From NCBI RefSeq assembly GCF_021366795.1, contig NZ_JAHCPS010000008.1, positions 1 through 64,000 on the forward strand: a DNA stretch of 64,000 bases, in the 5' to 3' direction. Of this stretch, positions 16,568 through 25,117 are shown one piece after another (the first letter of the stretch is position 1; every line of letters starts with the position of its first letter). The translations under genes and the position numbers were made by a program. The stretch is from Macrococcoides caseolyticum. GTDB lineage: Bacteria > Bacillota > Bacilli > Staphylococcales > Staphylococcaceae. The notes under the pieces were generated by a model, which did not search any database, was not told the origin of the DNA, and saw only the letters and a program-made list of their open reading frames with translations.

Positions 16568-17608
16568 TTATCTTATCCCTCGTTCATATTGTTTCGGTAC
16601 AGTAATTTCATCACGTAACGCTTTAACAGCATGGATCGCCCAGTAAGGGTCATTCAGCATGCCTCGACCGACTGCAACTAAATCTGCATCACCATTACGC
16701 AATGTCATTTCTGCTGTTTCAGCACTATCCAAAATACCAACAGCAATAACGGGTACGTCAAACTTTTCTTTGAAACGCTTCGCGAATGGGACTTGATAGC
16801 CTGGATAATTACCAGGTTTATCATTACCTGCCGGCGCTTCTCCACCTGTTGAGATATGGAACATGTCAACGCCAGCTTGTAAATATTTCTCTGAGATCGC
16901 TAGTGCATGTTCAACATCATATCCACCGTCCATATATTCACGTGCAGAGATTCTAAAGATTAAAGGCATATCTTCAGGCATGACTGACTTTGCAGCCTGT
17001 ATTACTTCAACACCAAACACTGATAAATCCTGTCCGTATTCATCAGTACGTTTGTTGATACTTGGTGAATGAAACTGATGAATTAAATACCCATGTGCAC
17101 CATGCAATTCAATCGCATCAAATCCAGCCTCTACAGCACGGCGTACACTTTCTTTAAACTTATTCACCATTGCTTTTACTTCTGAGTTTGATAGTTCACG
17201 TGGGTAACGAATTGGACCGAAATCAGTTGGCTCTTCTACTGGTGTCGTAGATGATGACACAGGTGTCTCAACGTCACGTGCCTTACGTCCGGCATGTGCA
17301 ATTTGAATCGCTGCTTTCGCACCATTGGCATGAATCCCGTCGACGATACGTTTAAATGCTGGAATTTGAGCGTCATCCCATAAACCTAAGCAGTTTTTTG
17401 TGATACGACCTTCCGGTTCTACATTCGTCATTTCGACTATAATTAATCCGGTTTGACCTACTGCACGAGATGCATAATGGATATAATGCCAGTCTGTTGG
17501 TGTACCATCTTCTTTTTCAACCGAATACTGACACATCGGTGGCATAACCACTCTGTTTTTTAGTGTTAAGCCTTTGTATTCATAGGGTGTATTAAGTAAT
17601 GTCTTCAT
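16568..17608 (-). CDS. namA: NADPH dehydrogenase NamA (YqjM-type old yellow enzyme)
   Basis: The 346-residue FMN enzyme begins like YqjM with LKNRVVMPPMCQYS, which includes the redox-tuning Cys and the active-site Tyr. Next come IQIAHAGRKA and the catalytic pair in ELHGAHGYLIHQFHSPSIN. It ends with the FMN-phosphate strands VGILDSAE and DLVAVGRGML. The family reduces the C=C bond of enones, maleimides and nitro compounds and is linked to electrophile stress. AAGGAGAG lies before the ATG. Confidence 0.92.
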   Translation of the reverse strand: MKTLLNTPYEYKGLTLKNRVVMPPMCQYSVEKEDGTPTDWHYIHYASRAVGQTGLIIVEMTNVEPEGRITKNCLGLWDDAQIPAFKRIVDGIHANGAKAAIQIAHAGRKARDVETPVSSSTTPVEEPTDFGPIRYPRELSNSEVKAMVNKFKESVRRAVEAGFDAIELHGAHGYLIHQFHSPSINKRTDEYGQDLSVFGVEVIQAAKSVMPEDMPLIFRISAREYMDGGYDVEHALAISEKYLQAGVDMFHISTGGEAPAGNDKPGNYPGYQVPFAKRFKEKFDVPVIAVGILDSAETAEMTLRNGDADLVAVGRGMLNDPYWAIHAVKALRDEITVPKQYERGIR

Positions 17609-17786
17609 AGTGACTCTCCTTTATTTTTTGATGATTACATTATAAGATGTTTTGTCTGTATTTGATAAAAATTTGTTTTCATGTATTTATGTCTGGTAAA
17701 TAAATGGTAGGTTTGTATGTGTGCGAAATGAAATATATACTGCTTTAAAGTATAATGAACTTAAGTGAAGGGTAGGGGTTGATGAG

Positions 17787-18545
17787 ATGTTTGAAGTAAA
17801 AACAGAAATTAAAATAATTCCTGATGGTTACGAATCTACAAATCGTTACTTCCATAAACATGTGCTGAATAATTACTTAGAACTTGGAGTCACTTTAGTA
17901 GGTCGATGGGTAAATGAGGATAAGACAGTTATTACTGAGATTTGGGGTTATCTTGATGAACAGCATTACCGTGATTTCTTTGAACTAAGAAAGCAAACAA
18001 AACATTATCAGAATTCATTACCAGATAAGCTTGCAAATGACAAATGGATTATTTCAAAGAAAGACATGTTAATTACCCCGACAGGTGATTATAAAATGGA
18101 TTTACATATCGTTTCGACGAATGTACTTGTTCAAAATAATCAAGGTGAAGTATTGCTTGTCAGAAGCTTACATAGAAGTGATACGCTTGAGTTGCCCGGT
18201 GGACGTCTTGATAAAGACGAAGATATGATTGCAGGCGCTAAGCGAGAAGTGAAAGAGGAAACAGGATTAGATGTTGATATTAAAGGATTGTTATATAGCT
18301 CCCATAATAAAACGAGTGGGGTCGTGAACTTTACCTTCCTTGGAGAAGTGGTTGGTGGCACCCTTAAAGATGGGGATGATGAAACGATTGATGTCGGATA
18401 TTATCCAGTCAACCCAGAGAACATCTCGGAATATGTAACGCGTAAAATTTCTGAAGATCGCATTTTAAAAGCTTTAGAGAAGAAAGCACAGATGTTTGAT
18501 TTATTTGAGAATAATCCATATAAAATCATTACGTCATTTAAATAA
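17787..18545 (+). CDS. NUDIX hydrolase with an N-terminal NIPSNAP-like domain
   Basis: The 252-residue protein has two parts. Residues 1-100 resemble a NIPSNAP/ABM-type ferredoxin fold (FEVKTEIKIIPDGYES, VGRWVNEDKTVITEIWGY). Residues 105-230 form a NUDIX domain with the box GGRLDKDEDMIAGAKREV followed by KEETGL, matching Gx5Ex7REUxEExGU. NUDIX enzymes cleave nucleoside diphosphates linked to another group and often clean up damaged nucleotides. The N-terminal domain may select the substrate. I have not often seen this pairing. It ends near a repeat-rich stretch. Confidence 0.8.
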   Translation: MFEVKTEIKIIPDGYESTNRYFHKHVLNNYLELGVTLVGRWVNEDKTVITEIWGYLDEQHYRDFFELRKQTKHYQNSLPDKLANDKWIISKKDMLITPTGDYKMDLHIVSTNVLVQNNQGEVLLVRSLHRSDTLELPGGRLDKDEDMIAGAKREVKEETGLDVDIKGLLYSSHNKTSGVVNFTFLGEVVGGTLKDGDDETIDVGYYPVNPENISEYVTRKISEDRILKALEKKAQMFDLFENNPYKIITSFK

Positions 18546-18584
18546 GATGCAAGGACATATGTATTATTCTTCATACGATGAACT

Positions 18585-18876
18585 ATAAACGGCGTCTCAT
18601 GATTAGTCGCCACGAAAAATAATAAAACCCATTAAAATCACTCGTTGATTTTAATGGGTTTTCTCTGGTTTTTCGGGACTAAACACGCATTCGACAGCTT
18701 CTTAACAGCGTCTCATTCGACAGCCTTCTTAACAGCGTCTCATTCGACAGCCTTCTTAACGGCGTCTCATGAGCAGTCCCTCGTCAAACTTCAGAAATTC
18801 ATCGAAATCAAAGAATGATTTCTTAGAATTTCTTCCAGTTTGTTCGGAACTAAACACTCATTCGACAGCCTTCTTC
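18585..18876. repeat. Intergenic repeat block, copy 1
   Basis: About 290 bases without a gene. Three near-identical units of about 29 bases (start words ATTCGACAGC, then TTCTTAAC(A/G)GCGTCTC) stand in tandem at roughly 18689-18770. The word AACGGCGTCTCATGA occurs at 18588 and again at 18759, and the closing word ATTCGACAGCC at about 18860. A hairpin AAATCAAAGAATGATTT lies near 18807. The same modules in the same order occur at 30895-31033, so this is a dispersed family rather than chance. Confidence 0.6.
18624..18664. terminator. Terminator after the NUDIX gene
   Basis: Perfect 17-base arms (AAAACCCATTAAAATCA and its complement) around CTCGT. The stem resembles the hairpin at 30844-30881 next to the other repeat block. 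Confidence 0.8.
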
Positions 18877-19914
18877 TTATTCGCTGGCAAATGTTATGTC
18901 GCTATCAATTTGACCGTTAAACTGATGAATCGGAAGCGGCTTACCGTCAAGCCAATCCTGGAAGTTCAGTGTTGTTGGAGTATTGTTGCCCCCTAAAGCA
19001 AACATAACGGTTAAATCTTTTGGGAAGTAACAACTTGTATGAATTGTTCCGCTCCAGCTAGAATACATACTACTAAAGACACCCGCGTCTGGATCATTCA
19101 TCATATTAAATGCAGCATTCGCATCCATATTTGAAGTCGTTTGCGCTTTTAAATGTTTCATACGCATTTCTGAATCACTTAGAACACGACGATTCTCATG
19201 CGTTAATACCTCAAAATGATTCGTACAATAGTGATGTTCACGTACAACGATATCACGTGGTGTGGCTTCAACGATTTGAGTGACGCCTTTCTTGTCTAAC
19301 AGAATATAACTAAAGCTTGAGCGATGTGGGATTTCTTTCAGGAATTGCACAGCATCATCTACATCTTTACAACACTCTAAAATCATTCTACCAATCATAT
19401 AGCAAACGAAGCCGTCACCTGGTACTTTACGATGCATAAAGTTATAGCCCATCGATAAACCATGTTCATTCATGCCGTCCATTCGACCAGTAATTCTTGA
19501 AACAGGTGCCATTGTTGCATAGCCAGAATCACTGGGCTGGAAGAAAGTAAATCTTCCGTCATATGTTGCAGGATGATAGTCATAGTTTCTTAGTAAATAG
19601 TTTTCAGTTGTAAATACACTACAACCACTTGGCTTCGCATACACGCGGTAATGACCAAAGTTTAATAGTATTTGCGTCATATCCATTTTGAGTTCTGCCT
19701 GAAGACCTAATAACTCCTCCCATATACCAGGCGCGAATCGATTGAAAGCAGCTTTTGTTTCCTGGATATCTATATCAAAGCGTGGGCGACGCAGACGCCG
19801 CTCACGTGCACGATTTTCCATCATTAATGTCGTTTTAAGCCATTTCCCTTGTTCAATCCCAAAGTCGAAATGACTGCCACGAAATTCTGTAATGGCACTT
19901 TTGACTTGTTGCAT
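18877..19914 (-). CDS. C45-type N-terminal nucleophile hydrolase (acyltransferase-like)
   Basis: The 345-residue protein resembles the C45 / acyl-CoA:6-aminopenicillanate acyltransferase-like group. After an N-terminal section (FRGSHFDFGIEQGKWLK), KPSGCSVFTTENYLLRNYDY holds the likely nucleophile Cys of the mature chain, followed by GRMDGMNEHGLSMGYNF and CTNHF. Family members cleave linear amides or move acyl groups; bile-salt hydrolases are distant kin. There is no signal peptide. The natural substrate is unknown. GGAGGAGG precedes the ATG. The stop lies directly at the repeat block. Confidence 0.78.
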   Translation of the reverse strand: MQQVKSAITEFRGSHFDFGIEQGKWLKTTLMMENRARERRLRRPRFDIDIQETKAAFNRFAPGIWEELLGLQAELKMDMTQILLNFGHYRVYAKPSGCSVFTTENYLLRNYDYHPATYDGRFTFFQPSDSGYATMAPVSRITGRMDGMNEHGLSMGYNFMHRKVPGDGFVCYMIGRMILECCKDVDDAVQFLKEIPHRSSFSYILLDKKGVTQIVEATPRDIVVREHHYCTNHFEVLTHENRRVLSDSEMRMKHLKAQTTSNMDANAAFNMMNDPDAGVFSSMYSSWSGTIHTSCYFPKDLTVMFALGGNNTPTTLNFQDWLDGKPLPIHQFNGQIDSDITFASE

Positions 19915-19974
19915 AATGTGACCTCCTCCGTACTATAGTGAAATTATAGCAAAGAATAGTTTTTGATGTTGTAT

Positions 19975-20014
19975 GTAAAGTCAACTTTACGTAAAGGGTG
20001 CTTTACATTATAAT
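19975..20014 (+). promoter_or_regulatory. Promoter with two adjoining GTAAAG-N4-CTTTAC operators
   Basis: Two 16-base palindromes, GTAAAG-TCAA-CTTTAC (19975-19990) and GTAAAG-GGTG-CTTTAC (19991-20006), sit back to back, just before TATAAT (20009-20014). They cover the -35 of the XRE-family gene, which suggests that its product represses itself by binding as two dimers. Confidence 0.65.
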
Positions 20015-20034
20015 GATATTGAAGAGGTGAGTGT

Positions 20035-20241
20035 ATGAAAAATAAATTGGCTGAATATCGTAGTTTACATGGGTACTCACAGGAAACATTAGCTAAACAT
20101 CTGAAAGTATCACGGCAGACGATTATATCGATTGAAAAAGGAAAGTACAATCCATCGTTACCACTAGGTTTGATGATAGCAGAAGTGTTTAAAGTGAAAG
20201 TTGAAGATATCTTTATTTTAGAAGAAAGCGATTATAAATAG
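20035..20241 (+). CDS. XRE-family helix-turn-helix regulator (YozG-like)
   Basis: The 68-residue protein is one Cro/CI-type domain. EYRSLHGYSQETLAKHLKVS is the first helix pair, SRQTIISIEKGKYNPS the recognition helix, and the end LGLMIAEVFKVKVEDIFIL is typical of the small YozG type. Such regulators often sit in front of a membrane-protein gene and control it, as here (DUF2178-like gene 12 bases downstream). GAGGTGAGTGT lies before the ATG. The twin palindromes at 19975-20006 are the likely target. Confidence 0.85.
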   Translation: MKNKLAEYRSLHGYSQETLAKHLKVSRQTIISIEKGKYNPSLPLGLMIAEVFKVKVEDIFILEESDYK

Positions 20242-20253
20242 GAGGGGATAATC

Positions 20254-20628
20254 ATTTTTGATCATTTAGAAGGGAATCGCCCTGTTTTATATTTTCTTGG
20301 ATTTGGAATGTTATTAATGTCTACATTTTTGATGGTTGTGATATTTGAGAAACCAGAACTCTATGCGATGCAGTTTGTGCTAGGTATTCATTTAATCCTG
20401 AAGGGCATTCAGAATAGAGAAGAGATTGTTGATGAGCGTGTAGTTCATTTAAGCAATCGCGCATTTAAAACTTCTTATTTAGTAACGTTATTTGTCGGGA
20501 TGATTTTTATTACTTTGTATACATTTGATTTGATTGAAATGAGACCTGAAAGTTCTATTATTATCATACTAGCGATGATGTTTTTATCATTTTCAGTAAG
20601 TAACTTTGTGCTATGGAGAAAGTATTAA
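20254..20628 (+). CDS. DUF2178-like membrane protein, possible ATT start
   Basis: The frame with the conserved EEIVDERVVHLSNRA block and two or three following membrane segments is open upstream to the regulator gene. Its first ATG (20308) has no ribosome site and would cut the first membrane helix. An ideal GGAGGGG (20241-20247) points to codon 20254, which is ATT. From there the product has 124 residues with a full first helix. Either a rare ATT start, as in infC, or a lesion of an original ATG. It is paired with the XRE regulator, a frequent arrangement. Function unknown. Confidence 0.6.
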   Translation: MFDHLEGNRPVLYFLGFGMLLMSTFLMVVIFEKPELYAMQFVLGIHLILKGIQNREEIVDERVVHLSNRAFKTSYLVTLFVGMIFITLYTFDLIEMRPESSIIIILAMMFLSFSVSNFVLWRKY

Positions 20629-20640
20629 TATAGGAACGTA

Positions 20641-20702
20641 TCAGCGTCGATGCGTGACAAAATCAACGAATTGTCACACGTCAGCGTCGATGCGTGACAA
20701 AA
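20641..20702. repeat. Direct repeat of 22 bases in an intergenic region
   Basis: The word beginning TCAGCGTCGATGCGTGACAA is present at 20641 and 20681, 40 bases apart. Between the copies GTGACAA and TTGTCAC can pair. The stretch is richer in GC than its surroundings. Confidence 0.7.
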
Positions 20703-20705
20703 AAA

Positions 20706-20775
20706 TGGCCCGATTCCAATGGAGAACCGCCCAAAAATAACAGATTTGGCCCGATTCCACGTTGGAACCGGGCCA
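20706..20775 (-). terminator. Two related hairpins ending the protease transcript
   Basis: TTGGCCCGATTCCA pairs with TGGAACCGGGCCAA at 20745-20775. A decayed copy (TGGCCCGATTCCA with GAGAACCGCCCA) lies at 20706-20733, followed on the minus strand by a T-run. They end the aureolysin-like gene and look like a duplication. Confidence 0.65.
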
Positions 20776-20794
20776 ATACAAACTTATCACAATA

Positions 20795-22312
20795 TTAGTA
20801 AACACCTACTGCTTCCCAAGCTGCGTTAATTGTATCCGCTTCTGTTTGACCATATAAGTCTTGTGCTGATTGAATCAATGCTTCTTTTGTATCTTTAAAG
20901 TCAGAAGTTGATGTTAAGTAGTATGATAATGCGCGGTAATAAATTTGTTCTGATTTTGCTTTTCCGATCTTAGTCACTGTATTGTAGAATGCTTTATTCG
21001 GAATACCAGAGTTAATATGCACGCCACCCCAGTCGCCATTTTCAGTATTTGGAAGATATTGATAGTCATCCATATGCGATGGTTGATCATACAATTCCGG
21101 TTGATCAAAGCTTCTTAGGGCATCTCCAGGTACGCCTGGTGTATACACATCTTCACCCATTAGAAAATCAGGGTCTACAAAGTAACCGAATACATCAGAC
21201 ATCGATTCATTGATTGCGCCTGGTTGATTTTCATAAATTAATCCAGCTGTATATTCTGTAACGGCATGTGTTAATTCATGTGCAATAATATCATTCGCCC
21301 CTGATAAAGAAGTGAAAGTTCTGCCGTCACCATCTCCATAAACCATTGCTTCACCATTCCAGAAGGCATTGTTGTAGTTTTGACCATAGTGTACGACAGA
21401 ATATATCGGTGCTCCGTTTCCATCATATGAGTCACGGTTATGTGTATTTTTATAGTAATCATATACAATGTCGCCATAATAGTGTGCATCGACTGCTGCT
21501 TTCTGGCGTGATGATGTAAAGTATTTATCTGTGTCTCTTACAATTTCAAGGTTAGTTTGAGTATTGAAGGCATCATACGTTTCAATGTTACCGTTATGCG
21601 TCATATCCGCTAAATAGTAGTAGCTTCCTTCCTGATAGATATTTAATGGTTTGAATTTATTGTCTACGCCATACCCGTAACCTGTCGTTGCTGCATCAAA
21701 AAGCATGTTTTGTTTTTTGATAACTTCTCCTGTTTCAGCATCAATTTGTACTTTCCAGTTCGCTGCTTTCGGTGTGACATAAATTAACTGAATATCATAC
21801 ACGTATTTATTTTTATCAGCATTGATTGCGACTTCCGCTTTTTTCACAACTTTACGATTATCTATATTTTTTACTTTATTTTTATCTGCATTCACTGCTT
21901 TAAATGCTAAATCAATCGCTTGATCTTTTGATAATGTTTGCGTATTTGTTGGGAGAACTTGCTTTTGGTCTAATTCACCATTGACGTGTACAACTTCATT
22001 TTTATCGTTAACGTGAATTTTAATTTCTTTATTTAGAGCCTTTTTACCATTGTTATGAGGTTTTAAAGTATAGTGTGTGAACCCCTGTTCATCTTTTTCT
22101 ACCTTTGTGATTTCATATTGCTTATAGAACTTTTTTGCTGCTTTATCACCTGGTAGTGATTTTAAGAAGTTTTTCGCATCAATTTTAGTTTGTACTTTCT
22201 GAAGGTGGTGGAGTGATTTACCGGATTCAGTTTTTGCAAATGTCGTATGCGGTACAAGTGATACGATAAGTGATGTTGACAGTAGCGTTGTTACAAATTG
22301 TTTTTTATTCAT
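20795..22312 (-). CDS. aur: Aureolysin-like secreted M4 metalloprotease
   Basis: I start at the ATG at 22312, eight bases behind AGGAG, giving 505 residues. A signal peptide (MNKKQFVTTLLSTSLIVSL) is followed by a long propeptide with FTP and PepSY-type segments up to about residue 205. The mature thermolysin-like enzyme then carries the zinc motif HELTHAVTEYTAG and the third ligand in GAINESMSD. The late His is in DWGGVHINSGIPN. Length and layout match staphylococcal aureolysin, a calcium-stabilised protease for neutral pH that processes surface and other secreted proteins. The copy looks complete. Confidence 0.92.
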   Translation of the reverse strand: MNKKQFVTTLLSTSLIVSLVPHTTFAKTESGKSLHHLQKVQTKIDAKNFLKSLPGDKAAKKFYKQYEITKVEKDEQGFTHYTLKPHNNGKKALNKEIKIHVNDKNEVVHVNGELDQKQVLPTNTQTLSKDQAIDLAFKAVNADKNKVKNIDNRKVVKKAEVAINADKNKYVYDIQLIYVTPKAANWKVQIDAETGEVIKKQNMLFDAATTGYGYGVDNKFKPLNIYQEGSYYYLADMTHNGNIETYDAFNTQTNLEIVRDTDKYFTSSRQKAAVDAHYYGDIVYDYYKNTHNRDSYDGNGAPIYSVVHYGQNYNNAFWNGEAMVYGDGDGRTFTSLSGANDIIAHELTHAVTEYTAGLIYENQPGAINESMSDVFGYFVDPDFLMGEDVYTPGVPGDALRSFDQPELYDQPSHMDDYQYLPNTENGDWGGVHINSGIPNKAFYNTVTKIGKAKSEQIYYRALSYYLTSTSDFKDTKEALIQSAQDLYGQTEADTINAAWEAVGVY

Positions 22313-22535
22313 TGTCATCTCTCCTAGTAAAATATTCAATACAATTTTTATTATATTCAAATGAAATAGAATATCACTCGTATATACCGTAAATATTTTT
22401 ATTCTAGTAAGTTAACATTTTAATTAAATTCTCAAATAATGGTTATATTAGCACATTATTGACAGAATTATCAGTAAATTTTATGTGATACGATACGTTT
22501 TTAACAAAAGTAACATTCCATCATTGATTCTTCAT

Positions 22536-22574
22536 CAAAAAAACAGATGTCGCTAATTATTAGCAACACCTGTT
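22536..22574 (-). terminator. Terminator of the small NTF2-like gene
   Basis: AACAGATGTCGCTAA pairs with TTAGCAACACCTGTT with two mismatches. On the minus strand T7 follows. The stop codon lies inside the stem. Confidence 0.75.
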
Positions 22575-22930
22575 TCAACATATGCTCGTATCAGCTTTCG
22601 TTCATTGCTGTCGACATTATCGAATGTAAATACGCATAATGCAGCCTTTTCAGAGACGTTATAGTTATCATCACCACGTGATATTTTGATAATCACTATA
22701 TTAGCACTTCCGCGTTCTGTTTTATGCATTACATCAAATTGCCATTCCAGATTCGATGTTTTTGTATCTTCAAGATATGTGTGAATTGCATGGATAAATG
22801 CATCGTAGTCTTGTTCATATCCTACACCTTTCTCATCAATAATATTCGTTTGTACATGTTTATCAACGATTGTTTTAATTTTATTAATATCATTATTTTG
22901 CCATGCTGCGAGTAAATGTACATGGGGCAT
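22553..22930 (-). CDS. Hypothetical protein, possibly NTF2/SnoaL-like
   Basis: The 125-residue product begins with HLLAAWQNNDINKIKTIVDK, the helical opening often seen in SnoaL/NTF2-like cone proteins. It ends with curved strands typical of that fold (NLEWQFDVMHKTERGSANIVII, AALCVFTFDN). Catalytic residues are not evident. Such proteins bind small molecules or act as isomerases; the assignment is tentative. It lies alone between the protease and the small membrane protein. Confidence 0.55.
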   Translation of the reverse strand: MPHVHLLAAWQNNDINKIKTIVDKHVQTNIIDEKGVGYEQDYDAFIHAIHTYLEDTKTSNLEWQFDVMHKTERGSANIVIIKISRGDDNYNVSEKAALCVFTFDNVDSNERKLIRAYVETGVANN

Positions 22931-23059
22931 TCAAATCATCCTATCTTATGTTCTTAATAACACTATATCATAAACAAGAAATAATAATGTTAATTATTTT
23001 ATTCCATTTTATTCATGTGTTAAAATAAATATATCAATAAACATTGGAGGGAAATGCCG

Positions 23060-23230
23060 ATGGAATTTATTAAATCTTTATTCAAAGCTTTATTTATTAC
23101 GATTTTATTATTATCAGTCATCGTTACTGCTGGTGCAGCTTTATTTGTGATTAGCTTTAAGAAAGACTTTGAAGATATCGAACGCCGTACAAAAGAAATC
23201 GTTTCTAAAATTGAATCTGAAAATGTATAA
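23060..23230 (+). CDS. Single-span small membrane protein
   Basis: An ATG with GGAGGG eight bases upstream opens a 56-residue frame. Residues 8-32 form a hydrophobic helix (LFKALFITILLLSVIVTAGA), and the rest is a charged helical tail (DFEDIERRTKEIVSKIESE) that should lie in the cytoplasm. It has its own terminator. Function unknown; the shape resembles small regulators of membrane complexes. Confidence 0.7.
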   Translation: MEFIKSLFKALFITILLLSVIVTAGAALFVISFKKDFEDIERRTKEIVSKIESENV

Positions 23231-23257
23231 GACCTATGTTTAGGGTCTTTTTCTTTT
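23229..23257 (+). terminator. Terminator of the small membrane protein gene
   Basis: AAGACCCTA-type arms (AAGACCTA with TAGGGTCTT) and a T-rich tail begin at the stop codon. Confidence 0.65.
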
Positions 23258-23284
23258 GCCTAAAATAATAATAGGGGTGTTGAA

Positions 23285-23803
23285 TTGAATCCGTTACAGT
23301 CTATCTCAAATAATTTATTATATGATTTTGAAATGTATGATGAGCATGAAATGATAGCGTTAATCCATTTGATGCGACAGGCTAGACCAGTGATTCATGA
23401 TATTGTAATAGGATGTAGTAGGTGTAATCATGATTTAAATAAAGCATATCTATTTAAAACTTTATGGGAAACTTATGGGGGATATGATGGGGCTGGTGGC
23501 ACAGTCCTTGCGATTGTCAGCTGGAATCCTTATTCATCCTCATTTAATAAATATGTCACAAGAATTACGCAACAAATGCCAGACGGGTTTGTAGCACTAG
23601 GTGAGACGAAGGGATTTGAACAGGTGATGCGAAGATTGCATCGTTTTACGGAAATAAAGGCAAATCGCACATTTGTTTTATCAACACTTGAATCACAACA
23701 TATGATTGATCATGCAGGACGATTTATTTTTGAAGGGTTACGCGGTACCTCAAAGTTAGGGCAATATTTTTCAGTGAATGATGGACGCATTCAAATTACA
23801 TAA
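23285..23803 (+). CDS. Hypothetical protein with a CxxC pair
   Basis: The frame starts at a TTG codon behind AGGGGTG and encodes 172 residues. It contains CSRC near residue 41 and a Gly-rich stretch ETYGGYDGAGGTVLAI. No membrane segment is present. I do not recognise the family. The two close cysteines might bind a metal or form a redox pair. A strong terminator follows directly. Cytoplasmic, function unknown. Confidence 0.65.
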   Translation: MNPLQSISNNLLYDFEMYDEHEMIALIHLMRQARPVIHDIVIGCSRCNHDLNKAYLFKTLWETYGGYDGAGGTVLAIVSWNPYSSSFNKYVTRITQQMPDGFVALGETKGFEQVMRRLHRFTEIKANRTFVLSTLESQHMIDHAGRFIFEGLRGTSKLGQYFSVNDGRIQIT

Positions 23804-23806
23804 TTT

Positions 23807-23844
23807 AACCGACCAGAATCATGAGTGGTTCTGGTCGGTTTTTA
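23807..23844 (+). terminator. Strong terminator
   Basis: AACCGACCAGAA and TTCTGGTCGGTT, loop of ten, then T-run. Confidence 0.88.
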
Positions 23845-23860
23845 ATGTCCTTTTATTGTG

Positions 23861-25117
23861 TTAATTATCTTGTTTGCGTGTTATATAGAGTAATGCCGCA
23901 CCGGTAATCGTCGTCATGAGGGCAGCAAGCGGTAATAACTTACGCATGGCTTCTCCTGTTTCCGGAAGCAATGCTTCCCTTGAGCCGAGTGTTATTTTAT
24001 GTTGGGTTGGTAATGTGTGTGACGAAGTACGATGCTTTGTGTTCATTGCGCTTTCTTCAGCATGTGCTAATGTTGTCTTACCATCTTTCTCATAAGCATT
24101 CTCACGGTCCATCACGGTATGAAGTGTCGTTTTATGCGTTGATGGAGAAGTGATTATTTCATTTGTTTTTGGAGTGCTATCTTCAGTGACTGTTTTTTCT
24201 TTAATAGTGTATCTTGGTACGGATGATGCATGTTGTGGTTGATATTTGTTCTTGATATTTTGCTGTATAGGATTGACATGCTTTTGTGCCACGGGTAGTT
24301 GTGGCTTTACGTTTTCTGTGCGCTTTGTATTACGGTCTCTTGTTCTTTTTGTATCACGAGATGCTTGTTTTGTAGATGAACGTTTTTTTGTTTGAGTAAG
24401 TGGAACATCGTGATTTTGATGATTTGCTTTTGGTTGACTTTCTCTTGTAAGTAATGGTGACTTCTCAACGGGTGCTTTATACTTTTTAGCAGGTCTATCT
24501 AACGGTTTTTGTTTTTTTAGTGGATGAATGATGCTTGTCTTGTTGTCATCAATTAAATATTTTTCTTCGCCCGCCTTTATTTGATGACGCTGATGATTTT
24601 CTGGATTCATTTCATAACTTACTTCATATGTTGTTTCTGGATCAAGATGTTCAAATTGGGCAATGCCATCTATAATGGTTGTTTCATCTATAATTTTATT
24701 TTCTTTTAATAAATAAACTGTTACACCATCCGCTATATTAGAAAATGAGGCATCTACTGCATAAACACGCAATGCATCCTCTGGTAGTGTAGGAAGTGGA
24801 TTAGGGCTTTCATCTTCTATATTTTCATTGTCTAAAGCAACATTTGAAATGGTAAGTATATTGTATTCACCTGGCTTAACTTCATACGCCTTACCATTCA
24901 CTTCTATTTCAGTTACTTTTAGAGGAAGGGCTTTTGTACCGTCATCAAGCGTCGAGAATGTTTGTTTAACGTCTTCTATAGTTACAGCAAATGGAATGTC
25001 ACGTAATGGTTGATGGTGCGCATTCTGAATATGAAGGATTGTTGTTGACTGTGCATTGGCATGCGTTAAAGGTGTGAAAGAGGTGAGGACAGCACATGAT
25101 AATAGTATTTTCTTCAT
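23861..25117 (-). CDS. LPXTG cell-wall-anchored surface protein
   Basis: The 418-residue protein has a signal peptide (MKKILLSCAVLTSFTPLTHA) and an N-terminal half of about 180 residues with two beta-rich segments that resemble Cna-B/SpaA-type modules (HHQPLRDIPFAVTIEDVKQT, EVKPGEYNILTISNV). A long K/T/Q-rich low-complexity stalk covers residues 190-375. At the end stand LPETG, a hydrophobic helix and a basic tail (ITRKQDN), the sortase A sorting signal. It should be linked to peptidoglycan. Ligand unknown. It lies next to, and divergent from, the com signalling operon. Confidence 0.85.
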   Translation of the reverse strand: MKKILLSCAVLTSFTPLTHANAQSTTILHIQNAHHQPLRDIPFAVTIEDVKQTFSTLDDGTKALPLKVTEIEVNGKAYEVKPGEYNILTISNVALDNENIEDESPNPLPTLPEDALRVYAVDASFSNIADGVTVYLLKENKIIDETTIIDGIAQFEHLDPETTYEVSYEMNPENHQRHQIKAGEEKYLIDDNKTSIIHPLKKQKPLDRPAKKYKAPVEKSPLLTRESQPKANHQNHDVPLTQTKKRSSTKQASRDTKRTRDRNTKRTENVKPQLPVAQKHVNPIQQNIKNKYQPQHASSVPRYTIKEKTVTEDSTPKTNEIITSPSTHKTTLHTVMDRENAYEKDGKTTLAHAEESAMNTKHRTSSHTLPTQHKITLGSREALLPETGEAMRKLLPLAALMTTITGAALLYITRKQDN

